A stretch of DNA of 64,000 bases from Diplocarpon mali (lineage: Eukaryota; Ascomycota; Leotiomycetes; Helotiales; Drepanopezizaceae): contig JAENRP010000018.1 of NCBI GenBank assembly GCA_024741835.1, positions 1-64,000 on the forward strand, in the 5' to 3' direction. The notes beneath the pieces were generated by a model, which saw only the letters and a list, made by a program, of their open reading frames with translations, was not told the DNA's origin and made no database searches. Shown in pieces: positions 11,847 to 23,599 of the stretch (position 1 is its first letter; each line of letters opens with the position of its first letter). Made by a program: the position numbers and the translations under genes.

Positions 11847-13254
11847 ATGTCTGCCTGCCAGAAGGCTGTGAGGCCACTGGCTCGATGCCCCAAAACTCCT
11901 CAACCTTCGTATCAATCTGCGAGGGTCATCCGAACCTTTACGGTCTCTTCCCGGGCAAATGAAGAAGCAACTATCGAGACCGTCTCCTCCAAGCCTATAT
12001 TCGATCCAGCTACTGTCACGAATCCAAAGCAAGAACGAGCATTGATGAAGACTGGAGTGATTCCAATTGGATCTAGGAGACGTCGTGCGGCACTGAAGAG
12101 TTCCGACAACATTCCTTTTGAGCAGTTGCCATACCAATGTTTTCAAGAGGCCAGAAAAGTGCTGGCAGCAGACAGAGAAGAGAAACTGAAGTTGATTGCT
12201 ACGGAACGGTCGCGCATATCGAAAGTCCTGGCTACTGATGCTGCGCAAATTCTTGGGGGGGAAACGACGAAAAAGGCGAAGTTGGAAGGCATGAGAAGAC
12301 ATCTGGAATGGTTGAAGATCCAAGCAGATATCAATGATCCTCTGATCAAGAAGCGTTTCGAGGATGGCGAAGGTATGTACAGAGCCGCTTCCCATTGGTT
12401 GATCGTCGTCTACTAAACATGCCACAGGGGATATGAATAAGCCCATTTATCGATACCTAGCAGAGCAGAAGTGGCGCAAATACCAACACAAACTTATTGT
12501 ACAACGTATAACCCAGCTTGGAATCGTTCCCGATATTTTCCCCTCCTTTGAACCGACTGCCGAGGTCAAATTAGCATTTAGAGACCGAAACGTTCAGCCT
12601 GGCGATTTCGTGGATTCTAGGGTCAGCGAGGTTCCTGCTCGGTTGAAGGTACAGGTTTTCGACAAAGGCGAAAGACTTGTTAGTGTCGTGGTGGTCGATC
12701 CAGACGTACCGCTCGTCGAGAAGGATAAGTTCAGATCCCGATGCCACTTCATGGCCGTGAACATTCCTCTCTCCCCGACGGATACCTCGATCCCCCTTTC
12801 TCGGGTCAAAGAGCATCAGCTCGTCATGCCTTGGCTGCCCCCGTTCGCACAAAAGGGGACGCCATATCACCGATATTCTGTATTCGTCCTGCAGCAAGAG
12901 CCTGGGCAGATACTTAGTGTGGCCAAATTACAAGAGAAAATGACTCGTGACTCGTTCAAGGTTTTGGACTTTGCGGGAAAGGTGGATGAGAAGGGGAGCA
13001 GCTTAGAGACTATCATCGATAGGCCCTTCCATGTGAAAAGCTTTGCGAGCTGGTGTAAGCTGAAACCAATCGGCGTTGGTATTTTCCGTAGCTTATGGGA
13101 CGAAGGGACGGCCGGTGTGATGCAAAGGGCTGGCATTGAGGGAGCCGATATTGAGTACAAGAAGAACAAGGTCATCGCAATCAAGCCGAAGCAGAAGAAG
13201 AGAGGATGGGAGGCTAGACACTCTGGCCCCAAGTACAAGTCACTGCAGAGGTGA
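11847..13254 (+). CDS. Mitochondrial 54S ribosomal protein mL38 (MRPL35 type, PEBP-like)
   Basis: Structural protein of the mitochondrial large ribosomal subunit with a phosphatidylethanolamine-binding-protein-like fold. Two exons, 11847-12372 and 12428-13254, flank a 55-nt intron with donor GTATGT and a near-perfect branch site TACTAAAC; product 450 aa. Residues 1-40 are basic and rich in Ser/Ala (presequence). The charged helical middle (about 90-175) is typical of fungal mL38. The C-terminal half carries the PEBP-like region, including VVVVDPDVPLVEKDKFRSRCHFM and PYHRYSVFVLQQ (the DPD and RYxxxL-type blocks of the family). The C-tail is lysine-rich (KNKVIAIKPKQKKRGW), suited to rRNA contact. 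It pairs head-to-head with uL4m. The Met at 11847 is chosen because the earlier frame (from 11682) overlaps the uL4m start. Confidence 0.92.
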
Positions 13255-14896
13255 TTGTGGGTATGAGAGTCTCGGAATTGTATCATATTTGTATAATGGA
13301 AGCGGACTGCGTCTGCTTTTTCTACCCGAGCCTTTCCTTTTTGCCATTTTTGTTCTCGATGCGCACAAGTCCAGAGATGAACCGACCGCGGAATGGCTCT
13401 CAAGCCCGAATCCACGTATGAATGATATTTGGTAGCCGGGTGCTACTCTGGGGGCTGGAGACAATCACGCGGCCAGCGCCCACACCCTGTTACTGTTAGA
13501 ATAGACAAGGATTGGGCTTATGTAATCGTAACCTGTATATTACTCCTGCAGCTCCATAGAACTCAGAATCCACACCTTTAGATTCTGTCAGTTACAGACT
13601 TGTTCGCAGTCGGTTGATGTTCGCCAGATATTACGTGGGACGACACAGAGAGCAAGGCTTGCCGAGCTCTAGGCGCGGGTGCCAATCCCTCCCCGGCTCG
13701 TGCTGGATCCAAGCCCGGTGATCCAACTACACTGATCTTCTCTGATCAAGTTGGCAGCTCTCTCTGGGACTGGACTCTGCTACTACATGGAAGTTGAGAT
13801 TCACGCTCTCCGCTCGGGTTTGCACGATTCCTCGGTCTTCGGGTTCCTCATCGATTGCCGGTGCGACGCGAGCTCGACCTAGGCCCGGGTCGGGCTCGTT
13901 GCACGTCGTCCATCTCCCGACCTTTTCCTGATCTCTCTGTCTCGATCCAAAGCCATGCCGAAGCCCCCCCGGCTGCATCTTTCCCAGTGGCGAGACAGCC
14001 GAGAAGTCAAGCGAGCCGGGCTCTGCCGAGCTCTCGCTTAACCCCCCTGAACGATAAGCGAGGAGCAGCTACAAGCTGATGTCCTACTTGCCGAGGACCC
14101 CCATCTCTCAGTAAGGCGGTATATCTTCCCCTACATTCTGACTTCTACCTGGATACACTTCTCACCTGCTCATACTGTCCTGGTAGCCCTTCGTACCTCC
14201 CGGCAAACCCGTCCGACGAAACACGACGAGCCACAAATCCACGAGGCTCGACGGGCCTCTCACCCCAATCTGCTTCTCTTCCCCCTCCCCCCCTCCCCGG
14301 CCCACAGCCGCTCTCTTGCTAGCGACCAGAGGCACAAGTCAACAAGCGCGTGCCGGTTCCGCGCAGAAGAGAGGTTAGGCGTGATGCCGTGCTGCCCTCG
14401 TCGTGAGCCGCTATTGCCGTATCCGCGTCCACGAGTGTATGCGAGTCTGACGGTCAGATCTCGCGCCTGGAACCGCGATCGAGCCGCCGACCAGCAAAGG
14501 GCGGATGTGCTCGGGTTGGATCTACGGGAAGTTCGGATACGTCGTCTCGGCGCCCTCATCGCTGCACATCTACGTAAGCGCACCCAAACCACGCTGACGA
14601 TGAAATCGGCTTGATTGGGGAGGTCGCACATTTTGGCGGGAGGAGAGCCCGACACGAGCACCACGGCGGCGGGCGTTGGGAATGTGATCCTCGCGCGCGC
14701 TGGTGATGGAGCATGGGCTATCAATCGCGCTGCAGTGCACACTGGTCACTGATCAGGCGTCGCCTACCACCTGAGTCTCCGGTGGTGATTTTCCGAGGAT
14801 TGGGGTTCAGAAACAGTCTTTTGCTACGCGTCTTCGGGGGAAATACCCTTTCTCGACGTCCGGCACGCCAGGCATTCCCGAGGTCGAAAATGTTCT
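13255..14896. other. Intergenic, GC-rich, no gene seen
   Basis: Contains the 3' end of mL38 and the 3' flank of the APH-like gene. Several frames are open on both strands between 13.7 and 14.7 kb because the DNA is C-rich, but none has a recognisable motif or splice pattern. Confidence 0.5.
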
Positions 14897-16231
14897 TCAC
14901 AGGCCCGGGTCGCAGGAGAAAAGACACTCGAGAGGGCCATCCGCAAAGAAACCGCTCTCCCTCTCCCACCCGTTCACCACAAAGCCCCTCCCCACCTCCA
15001 CCACCGCCCTCACCTGCTCCGGGCTCCCCCACCCTGGCACCCTCGAGCCCCAGCAAATCAGATGCGTGCCTACGTGAACAGCAGTCCGGAACGCCATCTC
15101 CTCCCCAATGCCCCCGTACCCCGCCATAAACGCCTCGATGATCCACACCCCCGCGTCGATGTCCTTGAAGTGCTTGAGCTCGAGCAGCTCCGCGAACATC
15201 TGGCCGAGATCAAAGGCCGGGGAGGCAACCTGGCTGAGCTCCCAGTCGACGATGAAGATGCTTGTAGGGTCCCCCGAGGGGAGGATCGGGCGGTCCGGGA
15301 GGAGGATGCTGAGTAGTTTTCAGCCGCCATCTTTCGTTTCCTTTTTCCTACTGAAAAGAAACAGAAGAAGAAGAAGAAGAAGAAGAAGAAGAAGAAGAAG
15401 CAAGCGATATTGAAAGGAGTAATCTCGCTTTTGAAAGAGTAAACGCAACAGACTCACTTCCCACTCCAAAAATCCCCGTGGATAAGCACCGCCCCCTCCC
15501 CACCCTTCTCACGCAATCTACTCTCTCTAACCCTCTCAAACACCCCCCGACTCCCCTCCAACACCTCCGGGAAGCACGCGATGGTCGCGATCAGCGTGTC
15601 GTAGTTGACCGTGAACTTCAAGTCCCGCATCGCCACATTGCCACCCATGCTCTCCACCAGCTCTCTCTGCTCGTCGGCCTGGGCCCAATCGTGGAACCTC
15701 CTAGTCCAGAGCCCGAGAGCGTGACCCAGCGCCGCGCATTGCGGCTGCGCGAGAGCAGGGCCGTATTTGAGCGCGTAGGTCTTTAGATCGAGCGAGGAGG
15801 GCAGATCGCTGTAGACCTGCGTGTTGGTCGCGGGCGAGAAGAGGTGGAGAAGGGGCGTCTGGACGGTGATGTTGGAGTGCGTGGAGGGTGGGAGAGCCGC
15901 CAGTGCTGTCGTGATTGTTTGCTCGTAGTCCTTGTTCAGTGTCAGATCCTTCGTTTACAGCCGGGACAGATTTGAGGGTTGGGGTCTGAGGTTGGTCACT
16001 CACACAACGGGTCGTGGTGATTTTGAAACTCGGGGTTTGCGCTACGTAGCCCTCGCTATGCTTGATGACCACAGTCTCGGACCCATCTGGAAGCGGTACG
16101 GTGAGGATGCCACGGTATACGAAGTTGGCTGTTCCTCCCGATAGTCTGGTGAGCGAGGTACATGCAAAGGGCCCATCTCCAAGACTCTCTTGGACTTCGA
16201 GCAGGATCTCATCTGACCTCTCGGATGCCAT
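14897..16231 (-). CDS. Aminoglycoside phosphotransferase (APH)-fold kinase-like protein
   Basis: Cytosolic protein of the APH/choline-kinase fold; these fungal members are ATP-dependent small-molecule or protein kinases of unknown substrate. Three exons, 16231-16004, 15930-15458 and 15308-14897, join in frame to 370 aa. The N-lobe has LSGGTANFVYRGIL (glycine-rich nucleotide loop) and ETVVIKHSEGY, with Lys in the expected ATP-binding place. The catalytic loop is HGDFWSGN (227-234, with Asp229 and Asn234 as base and metal ligand). The metal-binding Asp is in FIVDWEL (Asp255). The HGDFWSGN motif is only restored by splicing intron 2, which supports the model. Intron 2 (149 nt) holds a long TTC/GAA repeat. 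The downstream neighbour is EDC3 on the same strand, but the two are separate units. Confidence 0.88.
15364..15400. repeat. (GAA)n/(TTC)n microsatellite in an intron
   Basis: About twelve uninterrupted GAA units on the plus strand, equal to TTC in the sense of the APH-like gene, lie inside intron 2. In the gene's sense it forms a pyrimidine tract upstream of the CTCAG acceptor. Confidence 0.9.
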
Positions 16232-16954
16232 GATTGCGAATACGACGTTGCTAGCTTAGTATGCACAAAGAAATGCGCTTTCGAAGACGAAGTTGAATCG
16301 ACAGGTGATTGATTCCTGCCCTGAAGATAAGCAGTTCTTTGAAATCTCGCAGAGAGCTGAAGAGCTTGGGAAATTAAATATTGCAGTAAATACTGCAGAC
16401 TCGGATATTGACCGCCTCCTGGAACGACCAATTCCCTATGAGTCACGCCGGTCTGCAATGGCGTTTTGCGGAGCACCAGGAGAATCCAGTACTCACCTGC
16501 ATCAAAACCCGTGCATGACTGCGCGCCAGCATTCGCTTGTGCCTCCCGAATCGCAATGGTATGGGTTAACTGGGTACCGGAGTTGCAGCTCGCGAGTCAA
16601 AAGAACGTCAAACTTCGGCTCGATTGCCAAGACATGGGATCTATTCAGCCGCGTTCGTCACTGAACGAACCCCTCCTGCAAATCGTAGTCTCTGCAGAGG
16701 AGAGCGGGTTTGCAGAATATTGGCCAAGTGAAGTATCTGGGGTGGTGGTTCCCGGAAGCGAAAATCAACAATGAAAACCTGCAATTCAATTGATCTGTAA
16801 TGTTAGCTGAAGAGTATTGATCGAAGCTTTTGTGCACCACTGCTATAAACCATAGCTTTATAACCAGCACCCGCCCAAAAACGCCATGCTAATGATCAGC
16901 AGGATAATACATCTGGCGATTGTCTGACCATGTCTTGGGATGCAATGATGCCAA
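16232..16954. other. Intergenic between APH-like gene and EDC3
   Basis: Holds the promoter of the APH-like gene and the 3' end of EDC3. I see no further gene or repeat. Confidence 0.5.
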
Positions 16955-19123
16955 TCATGGCGCTCCTCCCTGGAATCTCATGCCCAGGACCCAGCTACCT
17001 TCGAACTCTACCCCCCGACGAACTCTGGTGCCAGCCTTCTTCCAAACGGCAGCGCCAAGGCCAAGGTCGGCGACGAAGAGTTGCCAACTTGTGCCTTTGC
17101 CATCCTCGTCAACGACACCTTCACCGAGAGCCATTGCCTCCAAGAGACCCTTCTTAGGAGCTCCCATAGCGACCACATAATGCGCATGGATGTATAATTG
17201 CCGTCCATCGATGATGCTGACCCTCCCGGTGCTAGGGTCGATGCCCGTCGGCACGTCAATTGCCAGGATCTTAGCCTTGCATCTATTTGCCCACGCAATC
17301 AACTCGTATGCAGTGGCTTGGTCTCCGGTCCTCAACTCTTCGAAGGAGATGGTGAGGCCAAGGAGACCGTCGATTATGAGTGCGAGCGGGTTATCTTGCA
17401 TTTTGGCGTACTCCATAAGCTCAACCTTGGAGAGAATCTTGCCACCAAAGCTCCGGAAGACTTTCATCTGACGTCTCAATCCGGCTAGAAGTTCAGACTC
17501 ACGCTCAACCCCAAGGACGCAGACGACAACATTGAGGCCGTGGTTTCGGATGTGTCGACCAGCCGCGATGGCGCGGATTCCGCTTTGGTTATTTCCTGCA
17601 AACACCATCACGGTTGCAACAACGCTATTCTTGCCATTTGTCAGGCCACCAGCGCCTGCGTTGAGAGCGGACAGAGCAACTTCGGCAATGCCACGACCAG
17701 CATTTTCTGTCATCATATCTTCAGTCAGGCCAAGGTCGTTCTCAGCAATATTCTCGAGATTGAGCATCTGTAAAGCGGATATAGTCTCGCAACGACAATT
17801 CGATGGAACGAGAAAGAACGAAGGCTTTGCGGCAGGTGCTGGGACCTGAGTCAGGTTAGCAAGGGCAGTTCTGGTGTAGCCAGAGCGACTCACTGAGAGG
17901 GTGCGAGCAGGATGGATACCGGTACTGCCTTTGCGGGAGATAGGCCGGCAACTCGTAGATAACTTGCTCTCCGCTCGCTCAGGTCGCTCAGTTCTGCGAG
18001 AGCGTCTACCAGATCCCCGCTGGCTTGCTTTTTCCTCTTCGCTCTCGCCAGCTTCGCTCTTCCAAAGAGTAGCCTTGCCACTTCCGTTAGGAATGTCGAG
18101 AACATTTTCGCTATAGTGAAGGTTCTTTCCACCCGCCGTCCCTACCTTCGCTTTCGGGAGCCTGTTATGGGCAACCAATCGGTCTTCATCCGCGACGCTA
18201 TCCTCTGCTTGGATCTGATCGAACACCGTATGCTTGTCAAATTTCGCAAGGCTGCCCGCAAAGTCGAAGTCGCCCATCTCCTGCACATCGGTCGCGTCCT
18301 CAGTCGCCCATCCATTCTCCTCGAGCATTCCGCCATTCCGCCTGTTCTTCCGCTTGAGAGTCGCAAACGGTTGGAAAGAGGTTGTCGGCTCCAACAGTGG
18401 CGTTTGTCTCCAGCCTTTCGATCTCTCAGTCTCCTTCGCAGGCGCAACACTCGGGTCTGGAGCACCTTCCTCCCCAGCTTTACGATTCTTTCTCGTGCGC
18501 TTTCTCTTCTGTTTGCCATGGATCTGCCCTGGCGCGACCTCGGCCTCCCCATCAAGCTCCTCCGCCACTGGGATTCCTCTCCCTCCGCGTTCTTCCTCTG
18601 CTAACGACATGTGCATCTGCTGCATGGGCTCAATCAAGTTCGTCGCAGAAGCAGCATTACTCAGTAGCCTGCCCTCTTTCCCAGTAGCAGTCCGCACCGA
18701 GTCACCCCGTTCCATGGAGATATCGCTCCACGTGGTAGGTATAGAAGGTCGCGGCGGTTCAACGGGAGTTGGTCTCTTGCCCACGCTCAGGATGGCAGGA
18801 TCTTCGAAGGTCTTCGCCTTGGCAGTGGGAATGGCCCGAGAAACGGGCGGGCGAGGCTTACACGCATTCTCGTTTGTGGCCTCTACCAGCTCAATAATCT
18901 CGGATGCCTTGATGGTGAACTCGTGGACGTACTTGCCGTTTGCTGGGCAGGTGACTGTAGATGAATGTCAGCGCTATGGAGTGTCAGAAACGCAGAGGGT
19001 ATTACCATTACGAAGAGTCAAGCTCTTTCCAGGTTCAATACCTTGGACGATACCTCGTAATTGGGCTCCCGGCGGTGTGCTGAGCGACACCAACATGGTG
19101 AGCCCAATGAATGAGTTCGACAT
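16955..19123 (-). CDS. EDC3: Enhancer of mRNA-decapping protein 3 (EDC3)
   Basis: P-body scaffold that binds the Dcp1-Dcp2 decapping enzyme and the helicase Dhh1 in the cytoplasm. Three exons, 19123-19006, 18954-17894 and 17845-16955, give 689 aa. The N-terminal LSm domain starts MSNSFIGLTMLVSLSTPPGA and contains GIVQGIEPGKSLTLRN, completed across the 51-nt intron 1 by the next exon (EFTIKASEIIEL). A basic, low-complexity linker follows, then the FDF motif (DFDFAGSLAKFDKHTVFDQI, about 269-288). The C-terminal YjeF_N dimerisation domain runs from about 413 to the end and includes MMTENAGRGIAEVAL, VMVFAGNNQSGIRAIAAGRH and LIIDGLLGL. Intron 2 (17893-17846, 48 nt, GTGAGT/CTAAC/CTCAG) is a multiple of three and stop-free, so its retention would add 16 aa without breaking the frame. 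The gene lies tail-to-head with PIF1. Confidence 0.93.
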
Positions 19124-19896
19124 GTCGGGCGCCGTGTACTGTGTTCCACGGTCTCAGATCCACGAGTGCTTCCCTTTGAAGAGGAGTGGGAGGGGCTGTA
19201 TGTTGCGTACAATGCGACGGACGGTGCTTCTAGACTTTGCCAGAGGTTTGCTTTGAGGAAGCAGAAGAGCTTGAGGAGTTGGAAGTGGTTGTCGAGATTT
19301 GAAACCAAGTTGCAGGTACAGACAGTCACGTACGGTCGGCGGTACCCCGGGTTATCGATTGCATCACGCCAAGACACAGCCGAGGGTCATCACTCTGTAT
19401 AAGTCTCCAGCCATTCACCTATCGAGTGAATCGACGAGACAGTACTTTTGCATCAGACGCAATGTGTAACGCACAACTAGTCCACAAGGCTGATGTTCGG
19501 CGTTTTGGTCATATCCTCAGCTTTGATGATAGGGCTCTATATAATCATGTATCAACAGCTCCCGAATTTTGTCTCAACAGCTTCCATTGAAGATAGTTGC
19601 TTGCAACTATGTACAGAGCGATCAGCAGATGCCTTTCTTCAATTGTTATGTGGCCTTCCCAAGAATCACCCCTATCGACATCATGAATCATGTGCCGTGA
19701 AAAGCAGGGCACATACATGCTTGTACTCCCGCCACATATTCACCACCCAGATGGTACTGTGCCAGTGTGGGTGGGATCCATACTCCCAACCTTTAACCCT
19801 GCTTGTGCAGAGCAGTATGTTCCGCCGCCAACGCCCAGCTCATGCTATCATATAACCCCCAAGAAGCCAAAACAAGTGCTTAATGCATTCTCATTC
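19124..19896. other. Intergenic between EDC3 and PIF1
   Basis: Contains the EDC3 promoter and the PIF1 3' region. A plus-strand frame at 19493-19855 is not supported by any motif. Confidence 0.5.
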
Positions 19897-22788
19897 TCAG
19901 CCGTAGGCAGCCATGGCAGCTTCCTCTTCGTCGTCGAAACCATTGACTCCAGATTGTTGCTCCATCTCGGCAATCATTAGATCTTCCTCTGAAACGACCT
20001 TCTTCGCCAGAGCCGGGTTCGCGACTGTTGGGTGTTGGAGGGCTCTATTCACACTGTACAAGCTGTTGTAGAATTGTGCAACTTTGGGATGAGCCATGAC
20101 CTTTGTCTTATCAAAATTTCGCACTTCGAGTCCAGCTTGGCTGGTAGCTCGACTGAGAGCAACGTATGCCTGGCCCTTCTCGAAAATTTTCTTGAGATCG
20201 ATCTTGACACGTTCCAGGGTTTGGCCCTGGGCTTTGTGGATCGAGAGCGCCCAGGCAAGGATGAGAGGAAGCTGTGCTCGCTGGGCCTGTACCTCTCCAT
20301 TGGGTAATTCAACCTTCCATTCTTCTGGCTGCACAAGAATCTCTCTGTACGTCCCATCGGCTACTGCAAATTTTATGAGCGGGTATTCGTTCCCTGGGTC
20401 GCCAGTCGAGCTCTTCATAGATGCGAGCTTCGCCGCAAAGTGAGAACGTTCCCCGGTGTCCTCGGCACTTTTTTGCATATCAATGTGGTCATCGAATATG
20501 CCCGGATGTTTGTCATAAACCTCGAAGGTCTTCTCATTCATAAAAGCGATGACGGTACCCAGAGATCCGTTGACGAGGCCATCGTCCATATTCTTGATCA
20601 ACATGACTTGCGCGCCTTTCTTCAGCTCGAGCATCTTAGGCGCCATCATATTAGAAAGCAGCTTGTCTCGCATGGCGAGATCTGTGATAGTCCCAGTATC
20701 GCGAGCTTCGAACCTTTTAGCCACGCCGTGTAAGCCACGCATTCTAAATGCATTGGAGTTCTCGACCTCGTTCCTTGTCGGAAAGCTACCCCAGACTCAG
20801 CAGGAATCCATGACCGCGATAGACAGTTGCAACTTACAGCTCAGTGGCAGCCAGTCCATCTTCATAAGAAATTGGTCGGCTCAACTTTTTGAATGCGGCA
20901 ATCGTTTCGTCTGTGATTTTGCCCAATCGCATCTCATTCAGCATGTTTGCAAAGACTAGTTGGTCAGTAAGAGCCGGGGAGGATTCAGAGTTGAGGATTT
21001 ACCAGGATCTTTTTGACGGAAAACTTCGGTAAGACCAATGGTGTGGTGTATAGCTGTAGACCAGGTGCCAGCATCGAACGCGAATTTGGCTCCTCTAGCT
21101 TTGTTGTCGAAATCAGGAACTGGGGGCAATTGGAAGAAATCGCCAGTGATGACAAGCTGGATTCCTCCGAATGGCCTTCCGTTATTCCGCATTGCTCTTG
21201 CAATGCCCTCTAACTTGTCGAATAGGTCACCGTCGACCATGGAAATTTCATCAACGACCAAGATCTTCGTTCTTATCCAGCGGTTTTTGGCTTTGGCATT
21301 TCGCCTGATCTTCTTCACCAAGACAGGCACTTCCTCCTTCCCAAGCCCGATACCGCCAAAGCTGTGCAAAGTCACGCCACCAATATTACAAGCCGCCAAG
21401 CCTGTCGAGGCAGTGACAGCAATCCGATCAGGTTCTCGTATGTACTTCTTGCGCAGCTCAGCGATGATGGCTCTCATCAAAACCGACTTTCCGGTTCCGG
21501 CAGATCCAGTAAAGAAGACACTCTTGTTCTGATTGACCACCAGATCGAGGACTTTTTGCTGTTCGCCGCTGAGAGTAATTGGTGCCATGGCTGCTTTCTT
21601 GGCGACCTTCTCAGTGGCCGCACTACTAGCTCTCTTCTTTTGCTTATCCTTATACTTCCTCTTCTCCTCTGCGACTGCACTGGCAGTGCTGTTCCAGGGC
21701 GTCTTCTTCTCCTTCGGGGTAAAGTCAAATTTCGTGCCATGCTTTTTACAGTCTTTGGTGTAATGACCATTTTCATTACACCGAAAGCAACGCTGTGACG
21801 ATCCGGCCGAAGATGCCATCGAATCCTCTAGGTCCTCTTTTAGTGCCAAGATCTCATTGTCTTCTGCGTGTTTCCCCAACCACGGAAGTGTTCTTCGCTT
21901 GGGCTGTCGAGAAACAGGGTCTGCTTCCTGGGTCGTCGTCGCGCGCTGATCCTGTGCCTCATGTTGCTGCTTTCGCTTCAGTGCTCCTGGAGGTGTGCGT
22001 TTGTGTGAGGGGGACGAAGAAGACCATGTCTGCGCGCTGCTCGTAGGGTTTCGTGGGGTACCTTGGAGCGGTAGACTAGGTAGGCCATATGGAGACGGCG
22101 GAGGTTGCTTCTGGGAAGCCGGTTTGGGAGGCGCTGCCATGGGCAGAGGTGTATCGAATTCCATATCCAGGTCAATGTCAGCGTCGTCATCGAAATCGTT
22201 CTCGTCGAATTCGACGGGTTTGTGAACCGGCTTTGCATGCTTCGCAATCGGGAGATCATCTCCAGTGAGATCTATAGAATCGGGATCGGCAAAGGAGTTT
22301 TTACTGCTGAAAATCGAGGATAGAGCGGAAGATGAGTTTGACGAAGTGCTACCGATTTGTTGGGAAGGCTGTTTGACGTTGGCTGACCTAGTGGCGAGGG
22401 GATTCGGCGGATGCGAGGACTTGGTCGGCTTCGAAGGGATCGCTGGTTTCGCAAACTTGTTCGTGATGCCACCGCGAGTGAATCCGCCGATGGACTGCGT
22501 CGACTGGCGGGCCTTCTTGAACTGCTCCTCGATGTTGCCATCCTGAGCGGGGCCGCCGGTCGTGAAGACTGCTTTCTCGAGGCTGCCCTTGGGCGTCGGC
22601 TTCGACGCCGCGTGTTCCTTGTTCGCTCGAGCTAACATTGCCTCAGCGATCGAGGAATAGCTGAATCTCGTCGTCGATACATCGAAAGTTGTCCAAAGAT
22701 AAGGTGGGACCCGGGCTTTCCAGCAACTCGCAAGCAATCCACGGGAGGCAAGTGAGAAAACTGGAAAGCGGATCAGGCCAGCCGGCAT
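19897..22788 (-). CDS. PIF1: PIF1-family ATP-dependent 5'-3' DNA helicase
   Basis: Superfamily-1B helicase that unwinds G-quadruplexes and removes telomerase in the nucleus and maintains mtDNA. Exons 22788-21003, 20955-20838 and 20785-19897 give 930 aa. Helicase marks are Walker A GSAGTGKS (428-435), [20 protein letters not shown] (motif Ia region), Walker [20 protein letters not shown], and the late [17 protein letters not shown] and [12 protein letters not shown] blocks. The long N-terminus is disordered and carries a SUMO-interaction-like SIDLTGDD and a CCHC zinc knuckle (Cys334 to Cys347, C-x2-C-x4-H-x4-C). Residues 1-50 are rich in Ser, Arg and hydrophobics, and a second Met at 51 (22638) could start a nuclear form. 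An alternative first exon (22936-22791 spliced to 22660) also joins in phase and encodes an even more presequence-like start. The 5' end is therefore uncertain; the helicase core is not. Confidence 0.9.
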
Positions 22789-23599
22789 ACAATCGATCTT
22801 GGGGTTTCTCGTGAATCGCTATAAGTCCATCTGTGGGGTAGGGCGTAAGTTCCCGCTTCGATGTCGTGCTCGTCCTCCGGGCGTGTGAACTCGCGTTCAA
22901 CAAATCGCGACCTACGCGTCGGGCTAGTGCTGCCATCACGTGATTAAATAAGTTTTTGATCCAAGGCCCAGCAGTGATGCAGAGGATTCGGCGCGGACGG
23001 GGTTCACCTGGCGGTTGGTGAATTGGTCAGAACATGGTAGGGTGGCATCCTCACGGTCCAAAGATTCCACATTAGCAGCTGGGTACATTCGATCTCTTGA
23101 TGTCATTACAGCCTTTGGGCTAAGGTACATATCCTATCTAACCACTTCCACCCGCCCACTTTCGAAAAAAGGCACCAAAACGTAGGAACTGGGTAGTCGC
23201 TAAAGTAGATTCGTAGACTCATAAGGACGAGAGGCAAATGAGAGGACCATATACAGAAGGCCAAATTACATCCAGATGTCGACGAGAATAGCCTAGGAAA
23301 ACAACTTTTGGTCGACGCTCAAAGATCAGATCACCATCCAACAGTATCAGACACAGCGAATTTGTATTGAAAAAACGCATCTTCAAAAGAAAGGTCCTAT
23401 GCAAGTGTCAAACTGAACGGCCTTGCCAAGACGGGAAGGTCAGCGCGAAATGAGCAGACGCGGTGCAGAGAAGCTAAACGTTCCCCCGGTCCNNNNNNNN
23501 NNNNNNNNNNNNNNNNNNNNNNNNNNNNNNNNNNNNNNNNNNNNNNNNNNNNNNNNNNNNNNNNNNNNAAAAATACAGTACGGAAGCAGTCGACATTGC
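22789..23599. other. PIF1 upstream region and PUB1 3' flank
   Basis: No independent gene. It may contain an alternative PIF1 first exon (22936-22791). The 23493-23568 assembly gap lies in the 3' flank of the PUB1-like gene. Confidence 0.5.
23493..23568. other. Assembly gap (76 N)
   Basis: A run of unknown bases just downstream of the stop codon of the PUB1-like gene. Any frame drawn across it is meaningless. The gap probably falls in the 3' untranslated region. Confidence 0.99.
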
